Positions 28,060-35,266 of a stretch of DNA of 52,348 nucleotides are shown here, one piece after another; the first letter of the stretch is position 1, and each line of letters starts with the position of its first letter. The notes beneath the pieces are model-generated. The model saw nothing but the letters and a program-made list of their open reading frames with translations. It was not told the origin of the DNA and ran no database searches. The DNA is taken from contig NZ_JAQOSO010000022.1 of the NCBI RefSeq assembly GCF_030068505.1, positions 1 to 52,348 of the forward strand, written 5' to 3'. A program made the position numbers and the translations under genes. This stretch comes from Roseofilum capinflatum BLCC-M114 (GTDB taxonomy: Bacteria; Cyanobacteriota; Cyanobacteriia; Cyanobacteriales; Desertifilaceae).

Positions 28060-28710
28060 TCAGCCGCCCACTTTATTGGTTGGGGCGATACTCAGGAGCG
28101 TTCCGGGTTTGCCAGGGACTGAACCTTTAATCAGCAGTAGGTTGCGATCGGTATCTACCCGCACGACTTCGAGTTTGCGGATCGTGATTTGGGCATTGCC
28201 TTTACGTCCTGCCATTTTTTTACCCGGATAAATTCTTCCGGGTGTCGTTCCTGCTCCGGTCGATCCAGGAAGGCGGTGGTTTTTTGAACCGTGGGACATG
28301 GGCCCCCGGCGGAAGTTATGGCGCTTTTGGTAACCGGCGAACCCACGACCAATACTTTTGCCAACTACATCGACGAGTTGACCTTCTGTAAAGAGATCGG
28401 CTTTGAGTTCTTGTCCAAGTTCATAGCTGGTGACGGTATCGCTGCGATATTCCCGCAGATGCCGCAGTCCTGTTTCCCCCGCCACAGCGCCCGATTTTTC
28501 TAAGTGCCCAATCTTTGGACGGTTTAACCGCCGTTTGGGGACACTATCATAGCCCAGTTGAATGGCGCTATAGCCATCGGTTTCTGGGGTTTTGATTTGG
28601 GTTACGGTGCATGGCCCAGCTTGCACAACGGTAACCGGAATGGCAATTCCTTCTTCCATATCGAAGATTTGGGTCATGCCGAGTTTGGTTCCGAGAATAC
28701 CTACAGTCAC
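28060..28710 (-). CDS. rplC: 50S ribosomal protein L3
   Basis: L3 is an assembly-initiating large-subunit protein and the first gene of the cluster. I place the start at GTG (28708-28710), giving [17 protein letters not shown], which matches the usual N-terminus. AAGGAG lies 12 bases upstream. The longer frame, from a TTG at 28743, would translate that AAGGAG as Lys-Glu. The 216-aa protein has [20 protein letters not shown] and [20 protein letters not shown]. In many bacteria rpsJ (S10) comes first; here it is absent. Confidence 0.96.
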   Translation of the reverse strand: MTVGILGTKLGMTQIFDMEEGIAIPVTVVQAGPCTVTQIKTPETDGYSAIQLGYDSVPKRRLNRPKIGHLEKSGAVAGETGLRHLREYRSDTVTSYELGQELKADLFTEGQLVDVVGKSIGRGFAGYQKRHNFRRGPMSHGSKNHRLPGSTGAGTTPGRIYPGKKMAGRKGNAQITIRKLEVVRVDTDRNLLLIKGSVPGKPGTLLSIAPTNKVGG

Positions 28711-29033
28711 AGGTTGGGTAGTCTCCTTTTTGTTTACAGACAACGATTTAGATCCATCTGCATAGGATGGACTTGATCTATAATTTTCCCTAACTGTTAC
28801 TCAGCCAAATACCCGCCCTACGTCAACAGCAGGACTAAAGCAGTTGGCTGAATTATTTAGATTCGCATTAAGGGGATTAGCCTTAAAACTTTAGACAACC
28901 GGGTTTTGAATCACCGGCTACCCTTATCTATAGCGCCTGGACTTAAGCGGGCTAAGGCTCAGTATCCTTATGGCGACTAGGGTCTCCGCTAGAGGAACTC
29001 ACCAAAGATGAGTGACCTTAATTTTGGCGACAA
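28711..29033 (-). promoter_or_regulatory. Long 5' leader of the ribosomal protein cluster
   Basis: This non-coding stretch of about 320 bases separates the predicted transcription start from the rplC start codon. Read as RNA from the minus strand, it contains an exact 8-bp inverted repeat (TCAGCCAA at 28801-28808 and TTGGCTGA at 28844-28851). Within the loop lies a competing pairing (CAAC with GTTG). A longer-range pair, AGCCTTA with TAAGGCT, lies upstream. No protein-coding frame of note is present. Autogenous control by L4 or another product of the cluster is possible by analogy, but no known leader motif was recognised. Confidence 0.5.
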
Positions 29034-29039
29034 TATACC

Positions 29040-29068
29040 ACTATAGGGTATCTGGCGGCATTTGTCTA
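29040..29068 (-). promoter_or_regulatory. Sigma-70-type promoter for the rplC cluster
   Basis: On the minus strand, TAGACA (29063-29068) and TATAGT (29040-29045) are separated by 17 bases, close to the consensus TTGACA-17-TATAAT. The predicted start of transcription is near 29033, about 320 bases before the rplC start codon. The remaining gene-free bases up to 29288 hold a short palindromic repeat and nothing else I can name. Confidence 0.65.
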
Positions 29069-29152
29069 GAGGGATAAGATTATTCTTATGGAGGATGGGC
29101 TAACCCTTGTAACCCTTCTCTTTTTTCCTGTTCGCTTAATCCTTTATCCTTC

Positions 29153-29174
29153 CTTTCCGCTTCGCGGACATGAA
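29153..29174. repeat. 22-bp dispersed repeat containing hairpin CCGCTTCGCGG
   Basis: This 22-base segment is identical to 52304-52325. Its core TCCGC-TTC-GCGGA folds into a tight hairpin and is followed by CATGAA. It lies in the gene-free stretch between the rplC promoter and the DUF924 gene. Confidence 0.8.
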
Positions 29175-29288
29175 AAGCGGTCTGCTGGCAAACCTTGAAA
29201 ATCAAGACTTTAAGACAGAATAGTTTAAATTCTTACTCATTACCCATGACCGCGCGAAGCGCTATAATAACCACAATCACATCTTAAG

Positions 29289-29843
29289 ATGAACTGGATT
29301 CGTATGGAGTATCGAGAAATCATTGAATTTTGGTTTGCAGAAATCGATCCGAAGCAGTGGTGGCAGAAAGATGAAACATTCGATCGCCAAATTAGCGATC
29401 GCTTTAATCAAATCCATCGTCAAGCAACGTTATGCGAACTTTACCCTTGGCGGACAGAACCGTTAGGACGATTAGCCGAAATTATCATTCTCGATCAGTT
29501 TTCTAGAAACATATATCGCAATCAAGCCTTAGCGTTTGCCTTCGATTCCTTAGCCTTAGCACTAGCTCAAGAGGCGATTGCCTGTCAAATTCAGCAATCT
29601 CTTACCCTCGAACAAAAGTCATTCCTTTATCTACCTTTCATGCATAGCGAATCACTGCACATTCATGAAAGAGCAGTAGAATTATTTAGCGAACCGGGAT
29701 TGGAGTCCAATCTTGAATTTGAATACAAGCACAAAGAAATCATCGAGAGATTTGGACGCTATCCCCACAGAAATCATCTGTTAGGTCGGTTGTCTACACC
29801 AGAAGAAACTGAATTTCTCAAACAACCCGGTTCATCATTTTAA
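29289..29843 (+). CDS. DUF924 family protein
   Basis: The 184-aa protein matches the DUF924 family: REIIEFWFAEIDPKQWWQKD near the start, IIILDQFSRNIYRNQALAF in the middle, LPFMHSESLHIHERAVELF and the final GRYPHRNHLLGRLSTPEETE. It is soluble and all-helical, with a TPR-like fold in the family, but of unknown function. The ATG at 29304 (MEYREI) is an alternative start with equally weak ribosome-binding context. It diverges from the ribosomal cluster and converges on a lipoprotein gene. Confidence 0.9.
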   Translation: MNWIRMEYREIIEFWFAEIDPKQWWQKDETFDRQISDRFNQIHRQATLCELYPWRTEPLGRLAEIIILDQFSRNIYRNQALAFAFDSLALALAQEAIACQIQQSLTLEQKSFLYLPFMHSESLHIHERAVELFSEPGLESNLEFEYKHKEIIERFGRYPHRNHLLGRLSTPEETEFLKQPGSSF

Positions 29844-29896
29844 TGGCTTACCGGTCAAGCCGATCGTAAAAAGGCATGGGTTTCTTCTTTTGTAGA

Positions 29897-30952
29897 TCAT
29901 TGGTCAACTATTACTTTTTGTACCGATTCATTAAAAAAGTTTAGATTATAACTAACTCCTCCATCATTATCCGAAAGGTTTCTTTGGAAGAGATAGGATT
30001 CACCTGGTGAAATTCTAAAATCAAAAGAGTGATTTCCCTGAAGATCGGTTTGACCACATCTTGTTCCTTCATAGTATCTCGCAGATCCTTGTCCTGAAAC
30101 CACACCTGTTTCCTTATTTAACTGCATTTGGACATCTAGATAACCTTGTACTTCATCTCCAACACAATCTTCCCAGCGATAATTAGTAGAATCGTTTGAA
30201 ACTTCTACATAAGTATTTACTGGTATGTTCTTATTTTGATCAGACACAATGTATTCATCATCATTCATATTAATAGAACCAGTAATGTGAATCTGACTAA
30301 TACGAAATTCTTCTTTAGGAGGTCTGTAAGCTTGAATAATTCCGATGGTGTGTTTTTGTCCATTTTCGAGTTCAAGCCTCAATCGTTCGCTGTTATCATC
30401 TAATGGAATTTTATCTAATGTAATAGTCAGCAAATAACTTGTTGGATTATCAAGACTGTTGCTAACATCGGAGTCTGGATTTTGGGAATGTTCTAAAAAC
30501 ACTCGAATTGAATCTCTAGTTAAGTTATATCCTGCAATCTCAATCAGTGGGCGACGATCGGGAGAAAGATTCATATCAATTGCACTAGGAGTTGGAGCGC
30601 AAAAAACTGGATTTAACTGTAGATCTTCTCCAGTAACTGTTGCTCTCACTTTAATTAATTCATCTCTAGTTCTGTCTCGTAAAAAATCTGTATAGCACTT
30701 AGCTTCAACACCCAGATCGCTGGTTGCACGAGATAAAACGTTAGAAACTTCATTGGCTAAAGTAGATTGACCTTCTTGTATCAGTTTATCTCGACTTTCT
30801 TCTAAAATCATTTGCCAACTTTCTGAATTAGATTCAAGCCGACGAATTGCTTCATTTAATGTATCAATTCCTGTGTTTACTGTTTGCTGAGGGACTACAT
30901 CGCAAGAGGTGATTCCCAGAGTTAGCAACAAAATAAAAAAAAGCTTTTTCAT
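29897..30952 (-). CDS. Putative lipoprotein of unknown function
   Basis: The 351-aa product has a classic lipoprotein signal: a basic start MKKLFFILLLTLGITSCDVV with the lipobox ITSC, where Cys17 would be lipidated. Residues 25-125 look helical. The rest appears beta-rich, with YNLTRDSIRVFLEH and YNLNFFNESVQKVIV. The region around 255-310 (WEDCVGDEVQGYLDVQMQLN, GTRCGQTDLQGNHSFDFRI) has two cysteines that might pair. I do not recognise the family. It is a single gene with convergent and distant neighbours; codon use is a little more AT-rich than adjacent housekeeping genes, which may indicate an accessory gene. Confidence 0.75.
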   Translation of the reverse strand: MKKLFFILLLTLGITSCDVVPQQTVNTGIDTLNEAIRRLESNSESWQMILEESRDKLIQEGQSTLANEVSNVLSRATSDLGVEAKCYTDFLRDRTRDELIKVRATVTGEDLQLNPVFCAPTPSAIDMNLSPDRRPLIEIAGYNLTRDSIRVFLEHSQNPDSDVSNSLDNPTSYLLTITLDKIPLDDNSERLRLELENGQKHTIGIIQAYRPPKEEFRISQIHITGSINMNDDEYIVSDQNKNIPVNTYVEVSNDSTNYRWEDCVGDEVQGYLDVQMQLNKETGVVSGQGSARYYEGTRCGQTDLQGNHSFDFRISPGESYLFQRNLSDNDGGVSYNLNFFNESVQKVIVDQ

Positions 30953-31040
30953 AATTTATTCAGAAGTTTTACCCATTCATCTTGCAATATTACGCAGATC
31001 AGTAAAGGAAGTTATACTCCATTTTATGTTCCATCTCTCC

Positions 31041-32216
31041 TCATTCCGGATGGTCTAAGCCTTGTAAGGTTTGTCCTTTCTCCTGTTCCGTTAATCCTTT
31101 ACCCTGGAGCAAGACCTTAAACCCACCCAAACCGAGGGGATCGATGAGCTGATGTAAGGCATCTCGACGGCTGAACAGTTGGGTAATGGAGAGGGAACTT
31201 TCGGATAAGGCTGCTAGACGATCGCCTAAACCCAGTGCCATTAAAAATAATCCTTGTTGGGTACAGCCTAATGGCTCTAGTCCCCAGCGTTTGCCCTGCT
31301 GCTCTAGGGTGGTAAAGTCTACATGGGCGGTAATATCCTGATAGCCAATATTAATGTAGGGACAATCATGGCGATGGTGGCGAGTGTAGCATTGTAGGGT
31401 TCCCGTGCTGCGTCCGGGTTGATAATAGCGATCAGCAGTGTAGCCGTAATCAATGGTAACCACATAACCGCGATCTAATCGTTGGGCGATCGCCTCTAAC
31501 CACTCTAACATCCCTAAATTCACCTCTGTCCGATAGCCCTCTGGATAGGCATCCGAGCATAAATCAATTCCCAAGCGATCGAAATATTGGGCTAATTTGG
31601 GCGTAGATAACTCCCCCAAAACCTCCCGCAAATTCTCCTCATCATCCAGAGTAACAAACACCTCTTGTAGCCGTTCCCCAGAGCGTACCACCCGATGAAC
31701 CGGCAATGCATCGACTAATTCATTAGAAAAAAAACAGCCCTGAATCGAGTCTAAATCTTTCCAGTCACACCATTGCACTCGTGGTTTTTGTCCTAACCAA
31801 GGGGCTAACGTTTGCTGTTGAACTGCCCTTAAGCCTGGTGATTTTTCCATAATTCGATAGTCGAGGACGCTGAAAAAATCCGGATCAGTGGCTCCTAACT
31901 CTGCCAACATATCCGCAGCCACTTGCCCGGTTCCCGCGCCCATTTCCACCAGAGAAAAGGGAGCCGGACAGCCCAAAATCTGCCACATTTGCACCCATTG
32001 CCGGGCCAAAAGCTGGCCAAAATCCGCCCCTAGACTGGCCGAAGTGAAGTAATCGCCAGATTTGCCAATTTCTGTTTGATAGGCACTGTAATAGCCAAAT
32101 TCCGGGTGATACAGCACCGATTCCATATACTGGGCGAAGGAAATTTTTTTCCCTGGCGATCGCCGAATTTTTTCCTTCAGCCATGGATACAACTGGGGAT
32201 GATTGGCTGCTTGCAT
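31041..32216 (-). CDS. SAM-dependent methyltransferase, MidA/NDUFAF7 family
   Basis: The 391-aa protein belongs to the family of mitochondrial complex I assembly methyltransferase NDUFAF7 (MidA). It has ISFAQYMESVLYHPEFGYYS, KSGDYFTSASLGADFGQLLA and the SAM-binding VEMGAGTGQVAADML (about residues 94-108), plus FFSNELVDALPVHRV. In mitochondria the relative methylates an Arg of a complex I subunit; whether the cyanobacterial protein acts on NDH-1 is inference. It starts six bases after the hisD stop, so the two are probably co-transcribed. Confidence 0.9.
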   Translation of the reverse strand: MQAANHPQLYPWLKEKIRRSPGKKISFAQYMESVLYHPEFGYYSAYQTEIGKSGDYFTSASLGADFGQLLARQWVQMWQILGCPAPFSLVEMGAGTGQVAADMLAELGATDPDFFSVLDYRIMEKSPGLRAVQQQTLAPWLGQKPRVQWCDWKDLDSIQGCFFSNELVDALPVHRVVRSGERLQEVFVTLDDEENLREVLGELSTPKLAQYFDRLGIDLCSDAYPEGYRTEVNLGMLEWLEAIAQRLDRGYVVTIDYGYTADRYYQPGRSTGTLQCYTRHHRHDCPYINIGYQDITAHVDFTTLEQQGKRWGLEPLGCTQQGLFLMALGLGDRLAALSESSLSITQLFSRRDALHQLIDPLGLGGFKVLLQGKGLTEQEKGQTLQGLDHPE

Positions 32217-32222
32217 AACTGC

Positions 32223-33530
32223 CTATTCTTCCTCTGGCGATGACGTTCTCACCCGCACCGAATGGGCATGGGAGGGCAGGCCTTCCGCATCGGCTAAGGT
32301 CATGATAGCGCTGGCCATTTTCTTCAGGGCAGTGGGGGAATATTGAATTAAGCTCGAATGTTTCATAAACGTCTCTACGCCTAGGGCCGAGGCATAGCGA
32401 GCCGCTCCTGAAGTGGGTAGGGTATGGTTGGGCCCGGCTAAATAATCTCCCACCGCTTCCGGAGTCGAATAGCCCAGAAAAATCGCCCCAGCATGACGAA
32501 TTTGGGGCAAGAGATCCCAGGGTTCGGCCACTTCCAGTTCTAGGTGTTCGGGGGCAAACAGATTAGACAGTTCTACCGCCTCATCTAGGGAGTCTACTAC
32601 AACAATTAACCCATAATGGGCGATCGCCTTTTCCGTCAGAATTTGGCGCGGATGGTTAATCAGTTGTTGCTCCACCTCAGCCGCCACTGCCCGTGCTAAG
32701 GTGCGATCGGTGGTAATCAAAATCGCGGCTGCCATTGGGTCATGTTCCGCTTGAGCCAAAAGATCTGTCGCTACATGCACCGGGTTCGCCTCACTATCGG
32801 CAATCACCAACACTTCTGACGGCCCGGCCAACGAATCAATTCCCACGACTCCATAGACCATTTTCTTCGCCAGAGTCACATAAATATTTCCCGGCCCCGT
32901 AATTAAATCCACCTTGGGAACCGTCGCTGTACCATAGGCTAACGCAGCGATCGCCTGAGCGCCTCCCACCCGATAAATTTCATTCACCCCAGCCAACTGA
33001 GCGGCTACCAGCACGGCCGGACTAATCCCTTTATTGCTTCCGGGTGGCGTACACATGACAATCCGGGGCACACCCGCCACCTTAGCTGGAATCGCATTCA
33101 TCAACACCGTACTCGGATAGGCCGCTCGTCCGCCCGGAATATAAATTCCCGCCCGATCCACCGGCGTATAATGCTTACCCAGCACTACCTCATCGTGGGC
33201 AAAATGCACCCAAGACTTAGGCGTGCGTTGGCGGTGAAACGCTTCAATCTGGCGACTGGCTAATTCAATGGCATCCAGCAGAGGCTTATCCACTTGCTGA
33301 TAGGCCGCCTCTAATTCCAGGGCACTGACGCGCAACTGACTGACTTCTAGCCGTTGCCCATCAAACTCTTCTGTATAGTCCAAAAGTGCCCCGTCGCCGT
33401 TGCGCCTGACGGTTTGCAGTACCTGCTGAACCGTCGCCTCTTTATGAACCATTTCCTCATCAAAGGTGCGATCGCAAATTCGCCGTAATTCCGCTTCTGC
33501 TTCCGATCGCTGGCTAATAATTCTCAGCAT
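32223..33530 (-). CDS. hisD: Histidinol dehydrogenase
   Basis: HisD oxidises L-histidinol to L-histidine with two NAD+ in the last two steps of histidine synthesis. The 435-aa length is normal. Motifs include GRAAYPSTVLMNAIPAKVAG, the zinc/substrate site LLAQAEHDPMAAAILIT, FAPEHLEL and the C-terminal GPNHTLPTSGAARYASALGV. It diverges from rpsT, with 246 bases between the starts. Confidence 0.97.
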   Translation of the reverse strand: MLRIISQRSEAEAELRRICDRTFDEEMVHKEATVQQVLQTVRRNGDGALLDYTEEFDGQRLEVSQLRVSALELEAAYQQVDKPLLDAIELASRQIEAFHRQRTPKSWVHFAHDEVVLGKHYTPVDRAGIYIPGGRAAYPSTVLMNAIPAKVAGVPRIVMCTPPGSNKGISPAVLVAAQLAGVNEIYRVGGAQAIAALAYGTATVPKVDLITGPGNIYVTLAKKMVYGVVGIDSLAGPSEVLVIADSEANPVHVATDLLAQAEHDPMAAAILITTDRTLARAVAAEVEQQLINHPRQILTEKAIAHYGLIVVVDSLDEAVELSNLFAPEHLELEVAEPWDLLPQIRHAGAIFLGYSTPEAVGDYLAGPNHTLPTSGAARYASALGVETFMKHSSLIQYSPTALKKMASAIMTLADAEGLPSHAHSVRVRTSSPEEE

Positions 33531-33687
33531 AGGTTAGATTGATTGCCATGTTAAGTCTCCCCATTGACGCAACCCAGACCCCAGATGCAACCCCAGGGTT
33601 CCATCCCCTCGATCCAGGCCATCGTCATTACTCTATAGCTTAACGTGGATTTGACGGGTCGGGTAAGATCCAACTCAGCAGAATAAA

Positions 33688-33696
33688 TGCTATACT
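33688..33696 (+). promoter_or_regulatory. Extended -10 promoter candidate for rpsT
   Basis: TGCTATACT fits the extended -10 pattern TGnTATAAT, with the predicted start near 33703, about 74 bases before the rpsT start codon. No good -35 box lies 17 bases upstream, which extended -10 promoters tolerate. Confidence 0.4.
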
Positions 33697-33776
33697 CAAA
33701 TGTCTGACACTTTATCTTAGAATCTTAGATCGGGTCTATCCCGAACACTGTTACTGTTACCCCAACTTTAAATACC

Positions 33777-34076
33777 GTGCCTAACATCAAGTCTGCTATC
33801 AAGCGCGTTCAAATTGGTGAACGCAATCGTCTCCGGAACAAATCCTATAAATCTGCGGTAAGGACTCTGATGAAAAAATTCTTTACCGCCGTTGAAGAGC
33901 AAGCCGCCAGCCCTAGCCCAGAAAAAGCACAGGAAATTCAAACCCTGATGAATCAAGCGTACAGCAAAATTGATAAATCGGTGAAAAGAGGCGTAATTCA
34001 CCGCAACACGGGCGCTCGTCGTAAAGCCCGTTTAGCCAAGGCGCTGAAACAAATTGAAACACCAGCGGCCTCCTAG
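33777..34076 (+). CDS. rpsT: 30S ribosomal protein S20
   Basis: S20 is a three-helix 16S rRNA-binding protein. The 99-aa protein reads [20 protein letters not shown] at the start and [20 protein letters not shown] near the end. The start codon is GTG. In enterobacteria S20 also uses a weak start codon for autogenous control, so the GTG may matter here. The gene precedes tatD and rpoB, an order I recall from other cyanobacteria. Confidence 0.96.
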   Translation: MPNIKSAIKRVQIGERNRLRNKSYKSAVRTLMKKFFTAVEEQAASPSPEKAQEIQTLMNQAYSKIDKSVKRGVIHRNTGARRKARLAKALKQIETPAAS

Positions 34077-34097
34077 CCCTCCATTCTCTCCCCTGTT

Positions 34098-34153
34098 AGT
34101 TTGGGGTAAGTTCAGGCCACAGCTATAAGTTTACTGTCCATTCACCCCAAACT
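34098..34153. repeat. Exact 10-bp inverted repeat after rpsT
   Basis: AGTTTGGGGT (34098-34107) is the exact complement of ACCCCAAACT (34144-34153), with 36 bases between them. It begins 22 bases after the rpsT stop codon. It could slow or end transcription, but no T-run follows, so I list it as a repeat rather than a terminator. Confidence 0.6.
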
Positions 34154-34302
34154 CCTTACCCCTGGGGCATCAGCCCACAAGTATCCTCCTGAACATTGGG
34201 GGCCGATCGCCAGGAGTGCCTCACTGATTAAGAGTTGGGTAAAGGGGGTTTGGCTGTTGCCGGCCCGAACATGCTTGTTAAACCCTGAAATTTGGGAGAA
34301 TC

Positions 34303-35103
34303 ATGCAGTTAATCGATACCCATGTCCACATCAACTTTGATGTGTACAATCAAGAAAGAGAAGAGTTAAGGAACCGATGGAGCGGGGCAGAAGTGGTTCA
34401 ACTGATCCATTCCTGCGTCACCCCCAAGGAATTTGAAAGTATCCAAACGTTAGCCCACCAGTATGAGGAACTCTATTTTGCCGTCGGCCTCCATCCCCTA
34501 GAGAGCCAGAATTGGGTTCCAGAAATTGCCGAGCAAATTTTGACTCTAGCCCAAAGCGATCCCAAAGTGGTGGCGATCGGGGAAACCGGCTTAGATTTTT
34601 ACAAAGCCCAGAACCGAGAGCAACAAGAACAGGCTCTAGGAGCGCAACTGAAAATTGCCCATAAACTGGACTTACCCGTAATTATTCACTGTCGGGATGC
34701 GGCGGCTGCCTTAGCCGAATACCTGCAAAAATTTTACCAAACCTACGGAAAACTGAAGGGAGTCATGCATTGTTGGGGAGGAACCCCAGAAGAAACCCAA
34801 TGGTTTTTAGACCTGGGGTTTTATATTAGCTTTAGTGGCACAGTCACCTTTAAAAAAGCCACTCAAATCAAAGAATCCTGTCAAATGGTTCCCGGCGATC
34901 GCCTCCTGATCGAAACCGACTGCCCCTTTTTGGCTCCTGTCCCTAAACGAGGCAAACGCAATGAACCCGCTTACGTGCTATATGTGGCTGAAGCGATCGC
35001 CTCCCTACGAGGCATCCCCTTAGAAACCCTAGCCCAGCAAACCACCCAAAATGCTCGAACCCTCTTTCAACTGCCTCCTAGGGATAAGGAGATAGGGAGA
35101 TAG
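34303..35103 (+). CDS. TatD-family metal-dependent hydrolase (putative DNase)
   Basis: The 266-aa TIM-barrel protein has the metal-binding HxH in IDTHVHINF (residues 3-11), [13 protein letters not shown] near residue 90, PVIIHCRDA near 125, [10 protein letters not shown] near 155 and [20 protein letters not shown] near 203. TatD proteins are Mg-dependent nucleases linked to DNA repair and RNA quality control. GGGAGA lies just before the ATG. The last codons (RDKEIGR) are encoded by a GGAGATAGG minisatellite that continues past the stop codon. The ORF lies directly upstream of rpoB. Confidence 0.93.
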   Translation: MQLIDTHVHINFDVYNQEREELRNRWSGAEVVQLIHSCVTPKEFESIQTLAHQYEELYFAVGLHPLESQNWVPEIAEQILTLAQSDPKVVAIGETGLDFYKAQNREQQEQALGAQLKIAHKLDLPVIIHCRDAAAALAEYLQKFYQTYGKLKGVMHCWGGTPEETQWFLDLGFYISFSGTVTFKKATQIKESCQMVPGDRLLIETDCPFLAPVPKRGKRNEPAYVLYVAEAIASLRGIPLETLAQQTTQNARTLFQLPPRDKEIGR

Positions 35104-35122
35104 GGAGACAAGGAGATAGGGG
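35084..35122. repeat. GGAGATAGG minisatellite spanning the tatD stop
   Basis: Four degenerate copies of GGAGATAGG/GGAGACAAG run through the last codons and the stop codon of the TatD-family gene. The repeat therefore sets the C-terminal residues of that protein and would change its end if the copy number varied. Confidence 0.75.
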
Positions 35123-35139
35123 GAATTTTTGCCTATTAT

Positions 35140-35176
35140 CTATTCCCCATTCCCTATTCCCCATTCCCCATTCCCC
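35140..35176. repeat. Heptameric repeat array (CTATTCC/CCATTCC)
   Basis: Five heptamers of the ATTCCCC/ATTCCCT type stand between tatD and rpoB, next to two copies of a palindromic repeat. Confidence 0.8.
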
Positions 35177-35178
35177 TC

Positions 35179-35238
35179 GCCCTGAGCGAAGTCGAAGGGC
35201 ATTCCCCATTCCCCTCGCCCTGAGCGAAGCCGAAGGGC
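35179..35238. repeat. Two copies of a 22-bp palindromic repeat
   Basis: Copies at 35179-35200 and 35217-35238 share the core CCCTGAGCGAAGTCGAAGGG (the second has GCCG for GTCG). The ends GCCCT and AGGGC pair, so each can form a hairpin. They lie 29 bases upstream of the rpoB ATG and belong to the same family as the copies inside rpoB (37092) and after it (38628). Confidence 0.9.
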
Positions 35239-35266
35239 ATTACCCAACCCACAACCCCTCTTGATA

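Noticed and set aside
12982-28710. Loss of rpsJ, rpsN and rpmD from the ribosomal cluster as an anomaly
   Set aside because: Cyanobacterial clusters are known to lack these genes here (S10 lies with tuf and S14 elsewhere), so the absence is expected.
28711-28743. Extended N-terminus of L3 from a TTG start
   Set aside because: The extra codons contain the AAGGAG ribosome-binding site and do not resemble other L3 N-termini; GTG at 28710 gives the canonical start.
33768-34001. Minus-strand frame over rpsT
   Set aside because: The plus strand encodes a complete S20 with a known neighbourhood; the antisense product has no recognisable features.
35104-35266. Insertion sequence between tatD and rpoB
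   Set aside because: The region consists of short repeats only. There is no transposase frame, no long terminal inverted repeats and no target duplication that I can see.
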